Assembly: GCA_934615235.1 (NCBI GenBank)
Contig: CAKTTL010000001.1
Span: forward strand, 1 to 64,000
Reading direction: 5' to 3'
From: an uncultured Clostridia bacterium
Lineage (GTDB): Bacteria > Bacillota > Clostridia > Christensenellales > Aristaeellaceae
DNA: 64,000 nucleotides
In this document: positions 27,412-36,540 of the stretch, piece by piece
How the letters are laid out: each line of letters starts with the position of its first letter
How positions within the stretch are numbered: position 1 is the first letter of the stretch
The notes under the pieces: model-generated
Database searches by the model: none
Seen by the model: only the letters and a program-made list of their open reading frames with translations
What the model was told of the DNA's origin: nothing
Made by a program: the position numbers and the translations under genes

Positions 27412-28899
27412 ATGAAAAAACATCTTTCTCTCCTGTGTGTCCTGGCGCTTCTGCTTGGAATCGCCGTATCCGCCTGCGCGGATGAGGTGGATTTCACGAA
27501 GCCGCTGGATATCGAACTGATGGCCTACTATGTTATGGACATTCCCGACGACGACCCGATCATGGTTTATCTTGAAAACAAGTTCAACGTTAACTTCAAG
27601 CTTACGATAACCAACATCGACAACTATAACGACACGCTGAATATGCGCATTGCCTCCGACGATATGCCGGACTGGTTCCGCGCGACGGATAACAGCGTCT
27701 ATCGTCAGCTGGCCGAAGACGGGATGCTGATCGATGTGGGCGAATATGTCGAGAAGTACAACTTCGAAAACATTCGCAACACGCTGAACCTTCCGGGCGC
27801 GAATGGCCTTACGGTCAATAATGCTTTTTATTGTGTCCCGGATACCGTCGGCAAGCTGACCCCCGGCGTTTATTATCGTGCCGACTGGCTGGAGGAGCTC
27901 GGCCTTGAAGTTCCGCAGAACTATGAGGAATTCAAAACCGTGCTTGAAAAGATCGTTGAAGCAGATCCGGACGGTATGGGCACGACCGGTTTTACGCTTT
28001 ATGACTTCGGCCAGATCGAAACCTATATGCTCCCCGGCTGGCTTGGTTATTTCGAATGGGGCGTTCAGGATGACGGCAGCCTGATCTGGAAATATGAAGA
28101 TGAGGACTACAAGGCCTTCATCAAATACTTTGCAGATCTGTATGCCAACAAGCTGCTTGATCAGGAAATGTTCGTCAACAGCTACGAAACCTGCATGGAA
28201 AAGCTTGCGTCCGGTCGCGCGGGCTTCTATATCATGAACCTGAACACCACCTGGTGGGGCAACAATAAAGCCGGTCTTGCGCAGTTCGATCCGGAAGCCA
28301 AGCTTGGCGCGCTTGTCCCCTGCATGGAGGGGCCCAAAGGCAAGTTTATTGGCGCTTCCTTCGGTTTTTATGCCAATTCCGCTTTTAACGCGAACCTGAG
28401 CGAAGAAAAGGTTGCCCGTATGCTCGCGATTATGGATTATCTTCTTTCCGACGAAGGGCGCGACCTGACGCTGTACGGCTATGAAGAAGGCATGTACTAC
28501 GATCTGGTGGACGGTCAGAAGGTGCAGAAGGAAGACGTCGTGAACAAAGCCTGGGGTCAGTCCCTTCATTTCATGGGCGAAATCGCCGACTTCGGCTCGA
28601 ACGACCGCCTTGCGCGCGATCCCGAGCTGATCGCCTGGAACGAAGCGCTCGATGATGCGAACCTTACCCGTTTGGCGAAGCTGAACTTCTTCTATGACGA
28701 AGAGGCGAGCAGGATTGGCGCTGAAATGTGGGAAATCATCAGCGCATATCGCACCGCCTGGTTGACTGGCGAAAAGGATATTGACGCGACGTGGGACGAA
28801 TGCCAGCAAAAGCTGAAAGACGCCGGCCTCGATCGCTATCGCGAAATCCTCGCCAACTATGTGCAGGAGAATAATATCCAGCTGGATAAGGCTCTCTGA
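27412..28899 (+). CDS. ABC transporter solute-binding protein (carbohydrate type)
   Basis: A 495-residue extracellular binding protein, LplA/family 1-like. The N-terminus is a signal peptide ending near residue 20; VSAC is an acceptable lipobox, so membrane anchoring at Cys is likely. The mature part has the features of oligosaccharide binders: YLENKFNVNFKL, ASDDMPDWFRATD and an aromatic-rich middle. It follows AAGGAGG. The two permease genes are next, separated by a GC hairpin that would lower downstream expression, the usual layout for CUT1-type systems. Confidence 0.9.
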   Translation: MKKHLSLLCVLALLLGIAVSACADEVDFTKPLDIELMAYYVMDIPDDDPIMVYLENKFNVNFKLTITNIDNYNDTLNMRIASDDMPDWFRATDNSVYRQLAEDGMLIDVGEYVEKYNFENIRNTLNLPGANGLTVNNAFYCVPDTVGKLTPGVYYRADWLEELGLEVPQNYEEFKTVLEKIVEADPDGMGTTGFTLYDFGQIETYMLPGWLGYFEWGVQDDGSLIWKYEDEDYKAFIKYFADLYANKLLDQEMFVNSYETCMEKLASGRAGFYIMNLNTTWWGNNKAGLAQFDPEAKLGALVPCMEGPKGKFIGASFGFYANSAFNANLSEEKVARMLAIMDYLLSDEGRDLTLYGYEEGMYYDLVDGQKVQKEDVVNKAWGQSLHFMGEIADFGSNDRLARDPELIAWNEALDDANLTRLAKLNFFYDEEASRIGAEMWEIISAYRTAWLTGEKDIDATWDECQQKLKDAGLDRYREILANYVQENNIQLDKAL

Positions 28900-28911
28900 G
28901 GAACCACAAGC

Positions 28912-28942
28912 GCGGCGCGGGGTAAACTCCGCGCCGCATTTT
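28912..28942 (+). terminator. Intercistronic attenuator hairpin
   Basis: GCGGCGCGG (28912-28920) pairs perfectly with CCGCGCCGC (28929-28937), followed by ATTTTC. Placed between binding protein and permeases, it probably gives partial termination so that the binding protein is made in excess. Confidence 0.7.
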
Positions 28943-28965
28943 CATAAAAAGGAGTGATTTTCTCC

Positions 28966-29880
28966 ATGCAATCTCCCCGTCGCCTGCTTCAATCGGTCTG
29001 GCGGGCAAGGCGCATTTACTGCTTTGTTTTGCCCGGCGTGGCGTTCTATCTGATTTTCCGCTATTATCCTCTGTATTATCTCCAAATCGCTTTTCGCGAT
29101 TTTCGTATTACGCGTCCGCTTCAAAAATGCGCATGGGTAGGCTTTCGCTTTTTCAAAGAAGTCTTCAGTTCCGTCAGCTTTGCGGATGCGCTGAAAAATA
29201 CACTGATCATCAATCTCCTGAAGCTGATTTTCTGTTTCCCAATGCCGATTCTTGTCGCCCTGATGCTCAACGAACTGCGCTCCATCCATTTCAAACGTGC
29301 TGTTCAGACTGTTCTTTATCTGCCGCATTTCGTATCCTGGGTGGTTATCGCCTCAATTATCATGAACTTTACTACCCTCTACGGCGGCTTGTTCAATAAT
29401 ATTCTTACCGCCCTTGGGCATGATCCCATTCTTTTTCTTGGCCGCAAGGATCTTTTTCGCCCTATCCTTGTTCTCAGCGACGTCTGGAAGGAATCTGGCT
29501 ATGGGGCCATTATTTACCTTTCCGCGCTCACATCCATTGATCCGCAACTGTACGACGCGGCTTCTATCGACGGCGCAAACCGCCTGCAGCGAATCTGGCA
29601 TGTCTCGCTTGCCGGCATTAAGAACGTTGTCGTGATGATGCTGATTTTACGCGTAGGCGCAATGATGAGCGGAAATTTCGATCAAGTGCAGACGCTCATC
29701 AACGAGCAGGTGCGTCCGGTTGGAGACACGCTGGACACGTTTGTCTATCGTCTCGGTATCTCGAATAACCGCCATAGTTTTGCCACTGCCGCAGGGCTGT
29801 TCAATTCCGCGGTAGGCGCGGTTCTGCTGATCTTATCCGACCAGGTCGCCAAACGTCTGGGCGAGCAGGGATTGATTTGA
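28966..29880 (+). CDS. ABC transporter permease (LplB-like)
   Basis: A 304-residue inner-membrane permease with six predicted helices and the EAA loop YDAASIDGANRLQRIWHVSL that contacts the ATPase. The N-terminal RRIYCFVLPGVAFYLIFRYYPLYY is typical of the LplB/YtcP carbohydrate permeases. ATG 28966 follows AAAAAGGAGTG; the GTG inside that site is rejected. No ATPase gene is present in the locus, so a shared MsmX-type ATPase elsewhere is presumably used. Confidence 0.93.
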   Translation: MQSPRRLLQSVWRARRIYCFVLPGVAFYLIFRYYPLYYLQIAFRDFRITRPLQKCAWVGFRFFKEVFSSVSFADALKNTLIINLLKLIFCFPMPILVALMLNELRSIHFKRAVQTVLYLPHFVSWVVIASIIMNFTTLYGGLFNNILTALGHDPILFLGRKDLFRPILVLSDVWKESGYGAIIYLSALTSIDPQLYDAASIDGANRLQRIWHVSLAGIKNVVVMMLILRVGAMMSGNFDQVQTLINEQVRPVGDTLDTFVYRLGISNNRHSFATAAGLFNSAVGAVLLILSDQVAKRLGEQGLI

Positions 29881-29891
29881 CGGAGGAAAAT

Positions 29892-30791
29892 ATGAAAAAA
29901 ATTCGAACTGCCAAAAAACATAGATACTCCGTTCTGGATGTTCTGATTGTTCTGCTCTTTGTTTTCATGTGCGCCTGTACGATTTACCCGTTCTGGCATT
30001 GCATTGTCGGCTCGTTTATGACATATGGCGAATATATGCAGACGACCGTACTGATCTGGCCGCGCAATTTCACGCTGGAAGCGTACGATTTTGTTTTCTC
30101 TCAGGGCAAAATCTTCCAGCCGATGCTGGTTACTACCGTTACCACGCTCATCGGAACGTTCATCAACCTGTTTATGACAACGTGGATGGCTTATGGGCTG
30201 ACAAAGAATTATCCCGGAAAGCAGCTCGTTAACTGGTTGATCATTATAACGATGTTTTTGAGCGCGGGTTTGATTCCTAATTATATGCTGTTCCGCAAAT
30301 TAAAGCTGCTCAACACGATTTGGGTTTATATCGTGCCCTATATGATCAATACGTTTTATCTGATCGTGCTGCGCACGAATTTTTCCAATTTCCCGCACGA
30401 ACTGGAAGAATCCGCAGCAATTGACGGTGCTGGCGACTATGGTACATTTTTCCGTATCGTACTGCCGCTTTCTACGCCGGTCCTTGCAACCATCGCGCTT
30501 TTCACTGCCGTCGATTATTGGAACACCTACCAGCAAAGCGTGTACTACGTTTCCAAGAGCAAACTGAAAACGCTTCAGGATTACTTGTATATGATGCTTT
30601 CCAATGTATCCAACAATACAGGAGGCAGCGGCATTGGTATGGTTGGCGCCACAATGGGCAAAAGCGCGGTCTATTCGGAAAATATCAAGCTTGCAAATAC
30701 GGTCGTCGCCGTGATACCGATTCTGCTTGTTTATCCATTCCTTCAAAAATATTTTACAAGCGGCCTCATGGTAGGTGCGTTAAAAGGCTAA
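29892..30791 (+). CDS. ABC transporter permease (LplC/YtcP-like)
   Basis: A 299-residue permease, partner of the preceding gene 11 bases upstream. It has a first helix at about 13-35 with the CACTIYPFWHCIVGS segment and the EAA motif ESAAIDGAGDYGTFFRIVLP. The start at 29892 has GGAGGAAAA upstream. It ends with the SGLMVGALKG C-terminus characteristic of this subfamily. Confidence 0.93.
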   Translation: MKKIRTAKKHRYSVLDVLIVLLFVFMCACTIYPFWHCIVGSFMTYGEYMQTTVLIWPRNFTLEAYDFVFSQGKIFQPMLVTTVTTLIGTFINLFMTTWMAYGLTKNYPGKQLVNWLIIITMFLSAGLIPNYMLFRKLKLLNTIWVYIVPYMINTFYLIVLRTNFSNFPHELEESAAIDGAGDYGTFFRIVLPLSTPVLATIALFTAVDYWNTYQQSVYYVSKSKLKTLQDYLYMMLSNVSNNTGGSGIGMVGATMGKSAVYSENIKLANTVVAVIPILLVYPFLQKYFTSGLMVGALKG

Positions 30792-30806
30792 GGAGGGCAA
30801 AATGCC

Positions 30807-31775
30807 ATGGAAAACCGTCGCGGAATCATTATTCACCCCGAAGAGCTGGATTCCACCTGGCCGGAACGCCTGCAAGACGCCAGGCTTAACGTGTTGGGAA
30901 TCCACCCTGTCGGCGGGAAGGATGCGCATCTTTCTCTTGAAAGTGCAATCCATCATCGACTGCTTCCCGAAACACAGCGTTTGTTCAAACAACTGAATCA
31001 TCTGGGGATTGCCGTTGAGTACGAGGCGCATACCATGGCATGGTTATTGCCGCGTACGCTCATTCAGTCCAAACCGAGCTGGTTCCGTATGGATCGTCAA
31101 GGCGTTCGCACGCCGGATTACAATCTTTGCGTTTCCGATGCGGATGCGCTTGATTTTATCGCGCTTCGCGCGGAACAGTTAGCCCGCATGCTCGATACCG
31201 GATCGGATCGATATTTCTTCTGGCTGGACGATGTGAAGGATTGTCAATGCCATTGTCCCAAATGCAGCGCGTTATCGGCAAGCGATCAGCAGATGATTGC
31301 GCTGAATGCGATGCTTTGCGGCATTCGGCGCTATAACCGTCAGGCGACACTTTGCTTCCTCGCCTATATGGATACGATCGACGCACCGCAAAAGGTGGCT
31401 CCGCTGCCCGGTATAACCTTGGAATATGCGCCCTTCCTCCGGGATTCTCACCGTCCGCTTTTTGATAAAACATGCGAGGAAAACGTCCATGAGGTCCATT
31501 CATTGCAGCGTCTGCTCGATGTATTCGGGAAAAAAGGCTCTCAGGTGTTGGAGTACTGGATGGATAATTCCCGTTTCTCCGGTTGGGTAAAGCCTCCCAA
31601 AGAGCTTACCCTGGATACATCCATCATGGAGCAGGACTGTTTCGCCTATAGAAAAATCGGGTTTGAGTCGATCACCTCCTTCGGCTGTTATCTGGGACAG
31701 GATTACCGCGCGCTTTGGGGCGAACCACCGGTAAAAGAATACGGAAGAATTCTTTGCGGGGAGGAAAAAGGATAA
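30807..31775 (+). CDS. DUF4838-like protein, possible glycoside-active enzyme
   Basis: A 322-residue cytoplasmic protein (no signal peptide) with a TIM-barrel-like run of strands (GIIIHPEELDSTW, VLGIHPVGG). The segment FFWLDDVKDCQCHCPKC has three closely spaced Cys and resembles DUF4838 proteins, which are related to GH67-type glycosidases. GITLEYAPFLRD and LEYWMDNSRF are further conserved-looking segments. It is last in the transport locus, so it may act on the imported sugar, but catalytic residues cannot be assigned. The call rests on pattern memory. Confidence 0.55.
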   Translation: MENRRGIIIHPEELDSTWPERLQDARLNVLGIHPVGGKDAHLSLESAIHHRLLPETQRLFKQLNHLGIAVEYEAHTMAWLLPRTLIQSKPSWFRMDRQGVRTPDYNLCVSDADALDFIALRAEQLARMLDTGSDRYFFWLDDVKDCQCHCPKCSALSASDQQMIALNAMLCGIRRYNRQATLCFLAYMDTIDAPQKVAPLPGITLEYAPFLRDSHRPLFDKTCEENVHEVHSLQRLLDVFGKKGSQVLEYWMDNSRFSGWVKPPKELTLDTSIMEQDCFAYRKIGFESITSFGCYLGQDYRALWGEPPVKEYGRILCGEEKG

Positions 31776-31785
31776 TATAAAAAAC

Positions 31786-31814
31786 GCGCCGCTCTTCCCT
31801 GAAAAGAGCGGCGC
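31786..31814. terminator. Bidirectional terminator
   Basis: GCGCCGCTCTT (31786-31796) pairs perfectly with AAGAGCGGCGC (31804-31814). An A-run precedes it (31778-31784), giving a T-run for the minus-strand operon that ends with yhbY. It lies between convergent transcription units. Confidence 0.8.
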
Positions 31815-31828
31815 ACTGTCGTCCCGAT

Positions 31829-32143
31829 TTATTTTCCTTCCTTCGCCTTCCCCATCTCATCCAACAGATGCGGGCCCTTACGGGCAGGGCGGTAAATAAC
31901 AAACTTGCTTCCGATGCACTGCACAGGTTCAGCGTGCACCAGTTCGCACAGTTCGCCGCACGCTTCACGCGCGCTGTCATACGGCGCTTCGCGCTGCACG
32001 GTTACCTTAATCAGCTCCCGCGCTTCCAGCGCGTCCCATGCCTGCTGCTTTACGCCGTCGTTGATGCCATCCTTGCCAATGTGCAGAATCGCGTCCATCG
32101 TGTTGGCCATGGACCGCAGAAACGCTCTTTCCTTGCTCGTCAT
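31829..32143 (-). CDS. yhbY: YhbY-family RNA-binding protein (CRM domain)
   Basis: A 104-residue single CRM domain protein associated with pre-50S ribosomes. It has the family start LTSKERAFLRSMANTMDAILHIG-like segment, GKDGINDGVKQQ, and ELIKVTVQ. It is the last gene of the long minus-strand block and lies nine bases after obg, a frequent neighbour in Bacillota. Confidence 0.93.
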   Translation of the reverse strand: MTSKERAFLRSMANTMDAILHIGKDGINDGVKQQAWDALEARELIKVTVQREAPYDSAREACGELCELVHAEPVQCIGSKFVIYRPARKGPHLLDEMGKAKEGK

Positions 32144-32152
32144 GCTGTAACC

Positions 32153-33427
32153 TCACTCCACAAAGTCAAATTCCATATCGGCGAATACGATCGTATCGCC
32201 CTCTTTTGCGCCCGCCTCGCGCAGCCGGTCGACGATCCCCATGCGGCGCAGGGTTTTATGGAACCAGTTGACCGATTCTTCATCGTCAAAGTTCACCGAA
32301 TCGATCAGGCGCTGCGCGCCAGGGCCGTCCACGAAGAATTCGCCATGTTCGCGAGAAATCGTGAACTGTTCGCCCAGCGTTTTCTCGTCCAGCGTTTCTT
32401 CGGGCAAATCTTCCATCGAAGCCGGTTCGGGCAGCGTCGGCAGAACCTGGGCAATCCGTTTGAGCAGCGGCGTGAACCCCTGCCGCGTAGCGGCCGAAAC
32501 CTCAAAGATTTCGATACCGAGCGGGTCAAGATACTCGTGCAGGCGCTGCACGTTCTCGTGCGCGTCATAAATATCGGTCTTGTTCGCAGCGACAATCTGC
32601 ATCCGGTCAGACAGTCCGCCGTATTCGACGAGCTCCTCGTTGATGCGCTTGAAGTCCTCAACCGGATCTCGTCCTTCGCAGCCGGACGCGTCGACCACGT
32701 GAATGAGCAGCTTTGTCCGCTCAACGTGCCGCAGGAAGGCGTGCCCCAGCCCAACGCCTGCGTGCGCGCCCTCTACCAGACCGGGAATATCGGCGATGAC
32801 GAAATCCTGGCCAAACCCGCGCACGATGCCGAGGTTCGGCGTGAGCGTGGTAAAATGGTAGTTGGCGATTTTCGGCTGCGCCGAGGTAATCACCGAGAGA
32901 ATGCTCGACTTGCCGACGTTCGGATATCCGATCAGGCCGACGTCTGCCAGCGTTTTCAGTTCCAATTCCAGTTCGCGCTGCTCGCGGCGTTCGCCGGGCT
33001 TGGCAAAGTTGGGCGCCTGACGCGTGGGCGTGGCGAAATGCGCGTTGCCCCAGCCGCCGCGGCCGCCCGGGAAAAGCACGCGTTTTTCTCCGGCCGTTTT
33101 CATATCGGCCAGCACGCGCCCCGTCTCGCGATCGCGAATGATCGTTCCCGGCGGAACTTTGATCACAAGCGCCGCGCCGCTTTTGCCGGTCCGGAACCGG
33201 CCGGAACCATCCATACCCGCCTCGGCGGTAAACTTGGCGTGGTTGTGGAAGTCCATCAACGTGTGCATGCTTTCGTCGGCAATGAACACTACGTCGCCGC
33301 CGCGGCCGCCGTCGCCGCCGTCCGGGCCGCCGTTGATGACAAACTTCTCGCGATGGAACGACACGCAGCCGTTGCCGCCGTTGCCTGCCTTCACAATGAT
33401 TCTTGTTTTATCTACGAATGCCGCCAT
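32153..33427 (-). CDS. obg: GTPase Obg
   Basis: Essential ribosome-assembly and stress GTPase, 424 residues. The Gly-rich Obg fold occupies residues 1-158 (VKAGNGGNGCVSFHREKF, GPDGGDGGRGGDV). The G domain follows with GYPNVGKSS, DIPGLVEGAH and NKTD. The C-terminal OCT domain spans about 345-424. In B. subtilis Obg also supports sporulation initiation, consistent with this locus. Confidence 0.97.
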   Translation of the reverse strand: MAAFVDKTRIIVKAGNGGNGCVSFHREKFVINGGPDGGDGGRGGDVVFIADESMHTLMDFHNHAKFTAEAGMDGSGRFRTGKSGAALVIKVPPGTIIRDRETGRVLADMKTAGEKRVLFPGGRGGWGNAHFATPTRQAPNFAKPGERREQRELELELKTLADVGLIGYPNVGKSSILSVITSAQPKIANYHFTTLTPNLGIVRGFGQDFVIADIPGLVEGAHAGVGLGHAFLRHVERTKLLIHVVDASGCEGRDPVEDFKRINEELVEYGGLSDRMQIVAANKTDIYDAHENVQRLHEYLDPLGIEIFEVSAATRQGFTPLLKRIAQVLPTLPEPASMEDLPEETLDEKTLGEQFTISREHGEFFVDGPGAQRLIDSVNFDDEESVNWFHKTLRRMGIVDRLREAGAKEGDTIVFADMEFDFVE

Positions 33428-33440
33428 GTTTTCTCCCTCG

Positions 33441-34304
33441 TCAATGATCTCGTTTGAGCAGCTGCCGCGTCAGTTCCGTCAGGAAAGGCGCGTCCGTACC
33501 GAGCAAATCCAGCGCAAGCGCGGTCTGTTCTTCCATCACGCGCTTCGCGCGGTCCAATCCCAGCAGATGTGGATACGTCATCTTCCCACGCTGCTCGTCC
33601 ATGTGCGTCGCCTTACCAAGCAGCGCCGCATCCCCCTCGATATCGAGCAGATCGTCCTTAATCTGAAACGATACGCCCAGCGCCGCGCCGTAGCGACGCA
33701 TGCGCAGCCGCGTCGCCTCATCCGCCCCCGCGACGGCCGCGCCCGCCTCGGCAGCCCCGGAAAGCAGCGCACCCGTCTTCTCGGCGCAAAGCCGGTAGAG
33801 TTCCTCTTCGCCGTTTTCGGGCTTTTGTTCCAGATCGCGGCACTGGCCGCTGACCATCCCGGAAACGCCCGCCGCGCGCGCCAGCGCCCGCATCGCATGC
33901 AGGTGTTTTTCGCTTGCGCCTGCGCCCGCAAGCATCGTTTCAAACGCCCAGGAGAGCAGCCCGTCGCCCGCCAGCAACGCCATGCCCTGCCCGTACACCT
34001 TGTGGTTCGTGGGCTTGCCGCGGCGCAGATCGTCGTCGTCCATCTCGGGCATATCGTCGTGAATGAGCGAATAGGTGTGTATCATCTCCAGCGCGCACGC
34101 AAACGGAAGCGCTTCTTCGACGCTGCCGCCAAACGCCTCGCACGCCGCCAGCAGCATAACCGGCCGGATGCGTTTCCCACCCGCCAGCAGGCTGTATTCC
34201 ATTGCGCTCCGCAGCGGCTCGGGCGAAGGACACGTGCGGCACAGGCGCGCAAGCTCATCCTCCACGCGCTGCAGATAACGCGCGTAGTCTTCCTTAAAGT
34301 TCAT
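33441..34304 (-). CDS. ispA: Polyprenyl synthetase (farnesyl diphosphate synthase-like)
   Basis: Condenses IPP with allylic diphosphates. The 287-residue protein has the first Asp-rich motif HDDMPEMDDDDLRRG and the second KDDLLDIEGD, plus GGKRIRPVML. Size and position next to xseB/xseA match IspA (C15) of Bacillota, although chain length cannot be proven from motifs. It overlaps xseB by 11 bases. Confidence 0.93.
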   Translation of the reverse strand: MNFKEDYARYLQRVEDELARLCRTCPSPEPLRSAMEYSLLAGGKRIRPVMLLAACEAFGGSVEEALPFACALEMIHTYSLIHDDMPEMDDDDLRRGKPTNHKVYGQGMALLAGDGLLSWAFETMLAGAGASEKHLHAMRALARAAGVSGMVSGQCRDLEQKPENGEEELYRLCAEKTGALLSGAAEAGAAVAGADEATRLRMRRYGAALGVSFQIKDDLLDIEGDAALLGKATHMDEQRGKMTYPHLLGLDRAKRVMEEQTALALDLLGTDAPFLTELTRQLLKRDH

Positions 34305-34494
34305 CCTTTCCCTCCGAAAGCGTTTTCAGCTTTTTCTCCGCCGTGTCCAGCTGTGCCGTCAGCTGCGCGTGCAGCTTCATTCCCGCTTCGTACGCCTTGA
34401 GCGATTCTTCAAGCGTCATTTCGCCCTCCATCCGCTCTACGAGCGCTTCCAGCTCCTTCAGTCCCGCCTCAAAGTCCTTTTTCTTTGCCGCCAT
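34294..34494 (-). CDS. xseB: Exodeoxyribonuclease VII small subunit
   Basis: A 66-residue helical protein with the XseB signature FEAGLKELEALVERMEGE, then LEESLKAYEAGMKL. It forms a complex with XseA to degrade single-stranded DNA. Overlaps both neighbours, suggesting translational coupling. Confidence 0.94.
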   Translation of the reverse strand: MAAKKKDFEAGLKELEALVERMEGEMTLEESLKAYEAGMKLHAQLTAQLDTAEKKLKTLSEGKDEL

Positions 34495-35692
34495 CGTATT
34501 CCTCCGTTACGCGCGCGCCAATTTTCCCATCGCGCAGGCGAATCGAAATCTGTTCTCCCGTCCTTACGTCCGCAGCGTTTGCGACAAGCGCGCCAGTTTC
34601 GTCCGTTACCAGCGCATATCCGCGCTGCAGCACGCCCTCCGGTGAAAGCGCGACAAGCCGCTTCTCAAGCGCGTCGATGTGGATTCGCCGCACCTTGACC
34701 GCGTTTTCGGCCCGCACCGTCAGCATCGCGCAAAGCGCGGCAAGCTTTGCCCGCCGTTCCCGAAGCTGCGCCGCAGGCTGCAATGCGTTCAGTCTTGCGC
34801 GCTGCTTGTCCAGCTCCGCGCGCAGCGCGCGGATACGAACCTCCTGCGCTCGCGCCATCTCTTCTTTTAACCCGTCGAGCGTTTCGAGCAGATCGTCCCT
34901 GCGCGGAACGACCAGCTCCGCCGCGGCCGACGGTGTAGGCGCGCGAACGTCCGCAACAAAATCTGCGATCGTAAAATCCGTCTCATGCCCGACCGCGCTG
35001 ACGACCGGCGTTTTGCACGCGTATATCGCGCGCGCGACGATTTCTTCGTTGAACGCCCAAAGCTCTTCCAGCGAGCCGCCGCCGCGGCCGACGATGATCA
35101 CGTCGATCCGCTCGTCGCGATCAAGTGCTGCGACGCCGCGGGCAATTTCCGCAGCCGCTCCCGTTCCCTGCACGGCGGACGGCCACAGATACAGCTGCAC
35201 GCCCGGGTTTCGCCGGCCAGCCACGTTTTGAATATCATGCACCACCGCGCCTGTCGCGCTCGTTACGATGCCCACGCCTTTCGGGAGCAGCGGCAGCGGT
35301 TTCTTTTTCGCCGAATCAAACAGACCTTCCGCCTGCAGCGTGGCTTTCAGCCGCTCAAACGCTTCGTACAGCGCGCCCATGCCGCCCTCGCGCATGCCGG
35401 TAGCATAAAACTGATATTTTCCCGCCGCCGTGTAAAGCGACACGCTGCCCGTCAGCACCACGCGCATACCGTCGCGCGGAACGCATTGCAGGCCGTACGC
35501 CGCCGTGCGGAACATCACGCAATCGATACGCGAATTCTCATCCTTCAGCGAAAAATACAGGTGTCCGCTCACTGCGCGCTTAAAATTGCTGATTTCGCCC
35601 TGTAGCTGAATCGTCTGCAAAAACGGATCGCCCGCAAGCGTCAGGCGCACGTACTCGTTCAGGTCGGTTACGGTTAAAACTCGCTCTTCCAT
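34469..35692 (-). CDS. xseA: Exodeoxyribonuclease VII large subunit
   Basis: Catalytic subunit of ExoVII, 407 residues. The N-terminal OB fold (about 1-100, LTVTDLNEYVRLTL, LQGEISNFK) is followed by the catalytic domain (GVGIVTSATGAVVHDI, IIVGRGGGSLEELWAFN, SAVGHETDFTIADFVAD) and a coiled-coil C-terminus. It overlaps xseB by 26 bases, and its ATG abuts the folD stop (TGATG). Confidence 0.97.
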   Translation of the reverse strand: MEERVLTVTDLNEYVRLTLAGDPFLQTIQLQGEISNFKRAVSGHLYFSLKDENSRIDCVMFRTAAYGLQCVPRDGMRVVLTGSVSLYTAAGKYQFYATGMREGGMGALYEAFERLKATLQAEGLFDSAKKKPLPLLPKGVGIVTSATGAVVHDIQNVAGRRNPGVQLYLWPSAVQGTGAAAEIARGVAALDRDERIDVIIVGRGGGSLEELWAFNEEIVARAIYACKTPVVSAVGHETDFTIADFVADVRAPTPSAAAELVVPRRDDLLETLDGLKEEMARAQEVRIRALRAELDKQRARLNALQPAAQLRERRAKLAALCAMLTVRAENAVKVRRIHIDALEKRLVALSPEGVLQRGYALVTDETGALVANAADVRTGEQISIRLRDGKIGARVTEEYDGGKEKGL

Positions 35693-36540
35693 CAGCCGCG
35701 CCTTTCATCCGCTGCGTCAACTGTCGCCTTCAGCAGCATCGCGATCGTCATCGGCCCTACGCCGCCAGGTACAGGCGTAATCGCCCCGGCAACAGGTTCG
35801 GCCGAAGCAAAGTCCACGTCGCCGCAGAGCCTGCCGTCCTGCCCTCGGTTGATGCCTACGTCAATCACCGCCGCGCCGGGCTTGATCATCTCGCCCGTCA
35901 CCAGCCCCGGTCTGCCCGCAGCCACAATCAGAATATCGGCGCGCCGCGTGTGAGCAGCCAGATCGCGCGTGCGCGAATGGCACATCGTTACTGTCGCGTC
36001 GGCCGCCTGCAGGAGAAGCGCCATCGGTTTGCCGACCAGCCGCGAGCGCCCGATCACAACGGCCTCCCGGCCCGAAATTTCCGTTCCGCTGCGCCGCAGG
36101 AGTTCCATGCAGCCAGCCGGCGTGCAGGGCGTTTTCCCTCCCAGTCCGAGCGCAAGCTTACCAAAGTTCAGCGGGTGAAAACCGTCTACGTCCTTCGCAG
36201 GATTGATTCGTTCCAGAAGCTCGTCCGCGTTCAGCCCGTCCGGAAGCGGCAGCTGCAGGAGAATACCGTCGAACGCGTCGTCCGCGTTGAGCGCATCGAT
36301 GCGCGCTTTCAACTCGTCCATTTCCGTTTCCGCCGGGTAACGGAACGTCTCTGTATGAATCCCGACGGACGCGCACGCCCGTTCCTTATTGCGCACGTAC
36401 ACCTTGCTCGCAGGGTCGTCGCCGACGAGAATCACGGCCAGCCCCGGCACGATCCCGCGCGCTGAAAGCTGCTTGCAGCGCGTTTTCAGCCCTTCGCGGA
36501 TCTCCGCGGCGACGGCCTTTCCGTCAATCAGCTTCGCCAT
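35692..36540 (-). CDS. folD: Methylenetetrahydrofolate dehydrogenase/cyclohydrolase FolD
   Basis: Bifunctional one-carbon enzyme, 282 residues. It has Y48-x3-K52 (YVRNKERA) in the active site, the QLPLP motif, [25 protein letters not shown] for NADP binding, and the C-terminal [14 protein letters not shown]. The start at 36540 is used because a much longer frame runs back through the TsaD-like gene. It overlaps that gene by 17 bases. Confidence 0.97.
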   Translation of the reverse strand: MAKLIDGKAVAAEIREGLKTRCKQLSARGIVPGLAVILVGDDPASKVYVRNKERACASVGIHTETFRYPAETEMDELKARIDALNADDAFDGILLQLPLPDGLNADELLERINPAKDVDGFHPLNFGKLALGLGGKTPCTPAGCMELLRRSGTEISGREAVVIGRSRLVGKPMALLLQAADATVTMCHSRTRDLAAHTRRADILIVAAGRPGLVTGEMIKPGAAVIDVGINRGQDGRLCGDVDFASAEPVAGAITPVPGGVGPMTIAMLLKATVDAADERRG

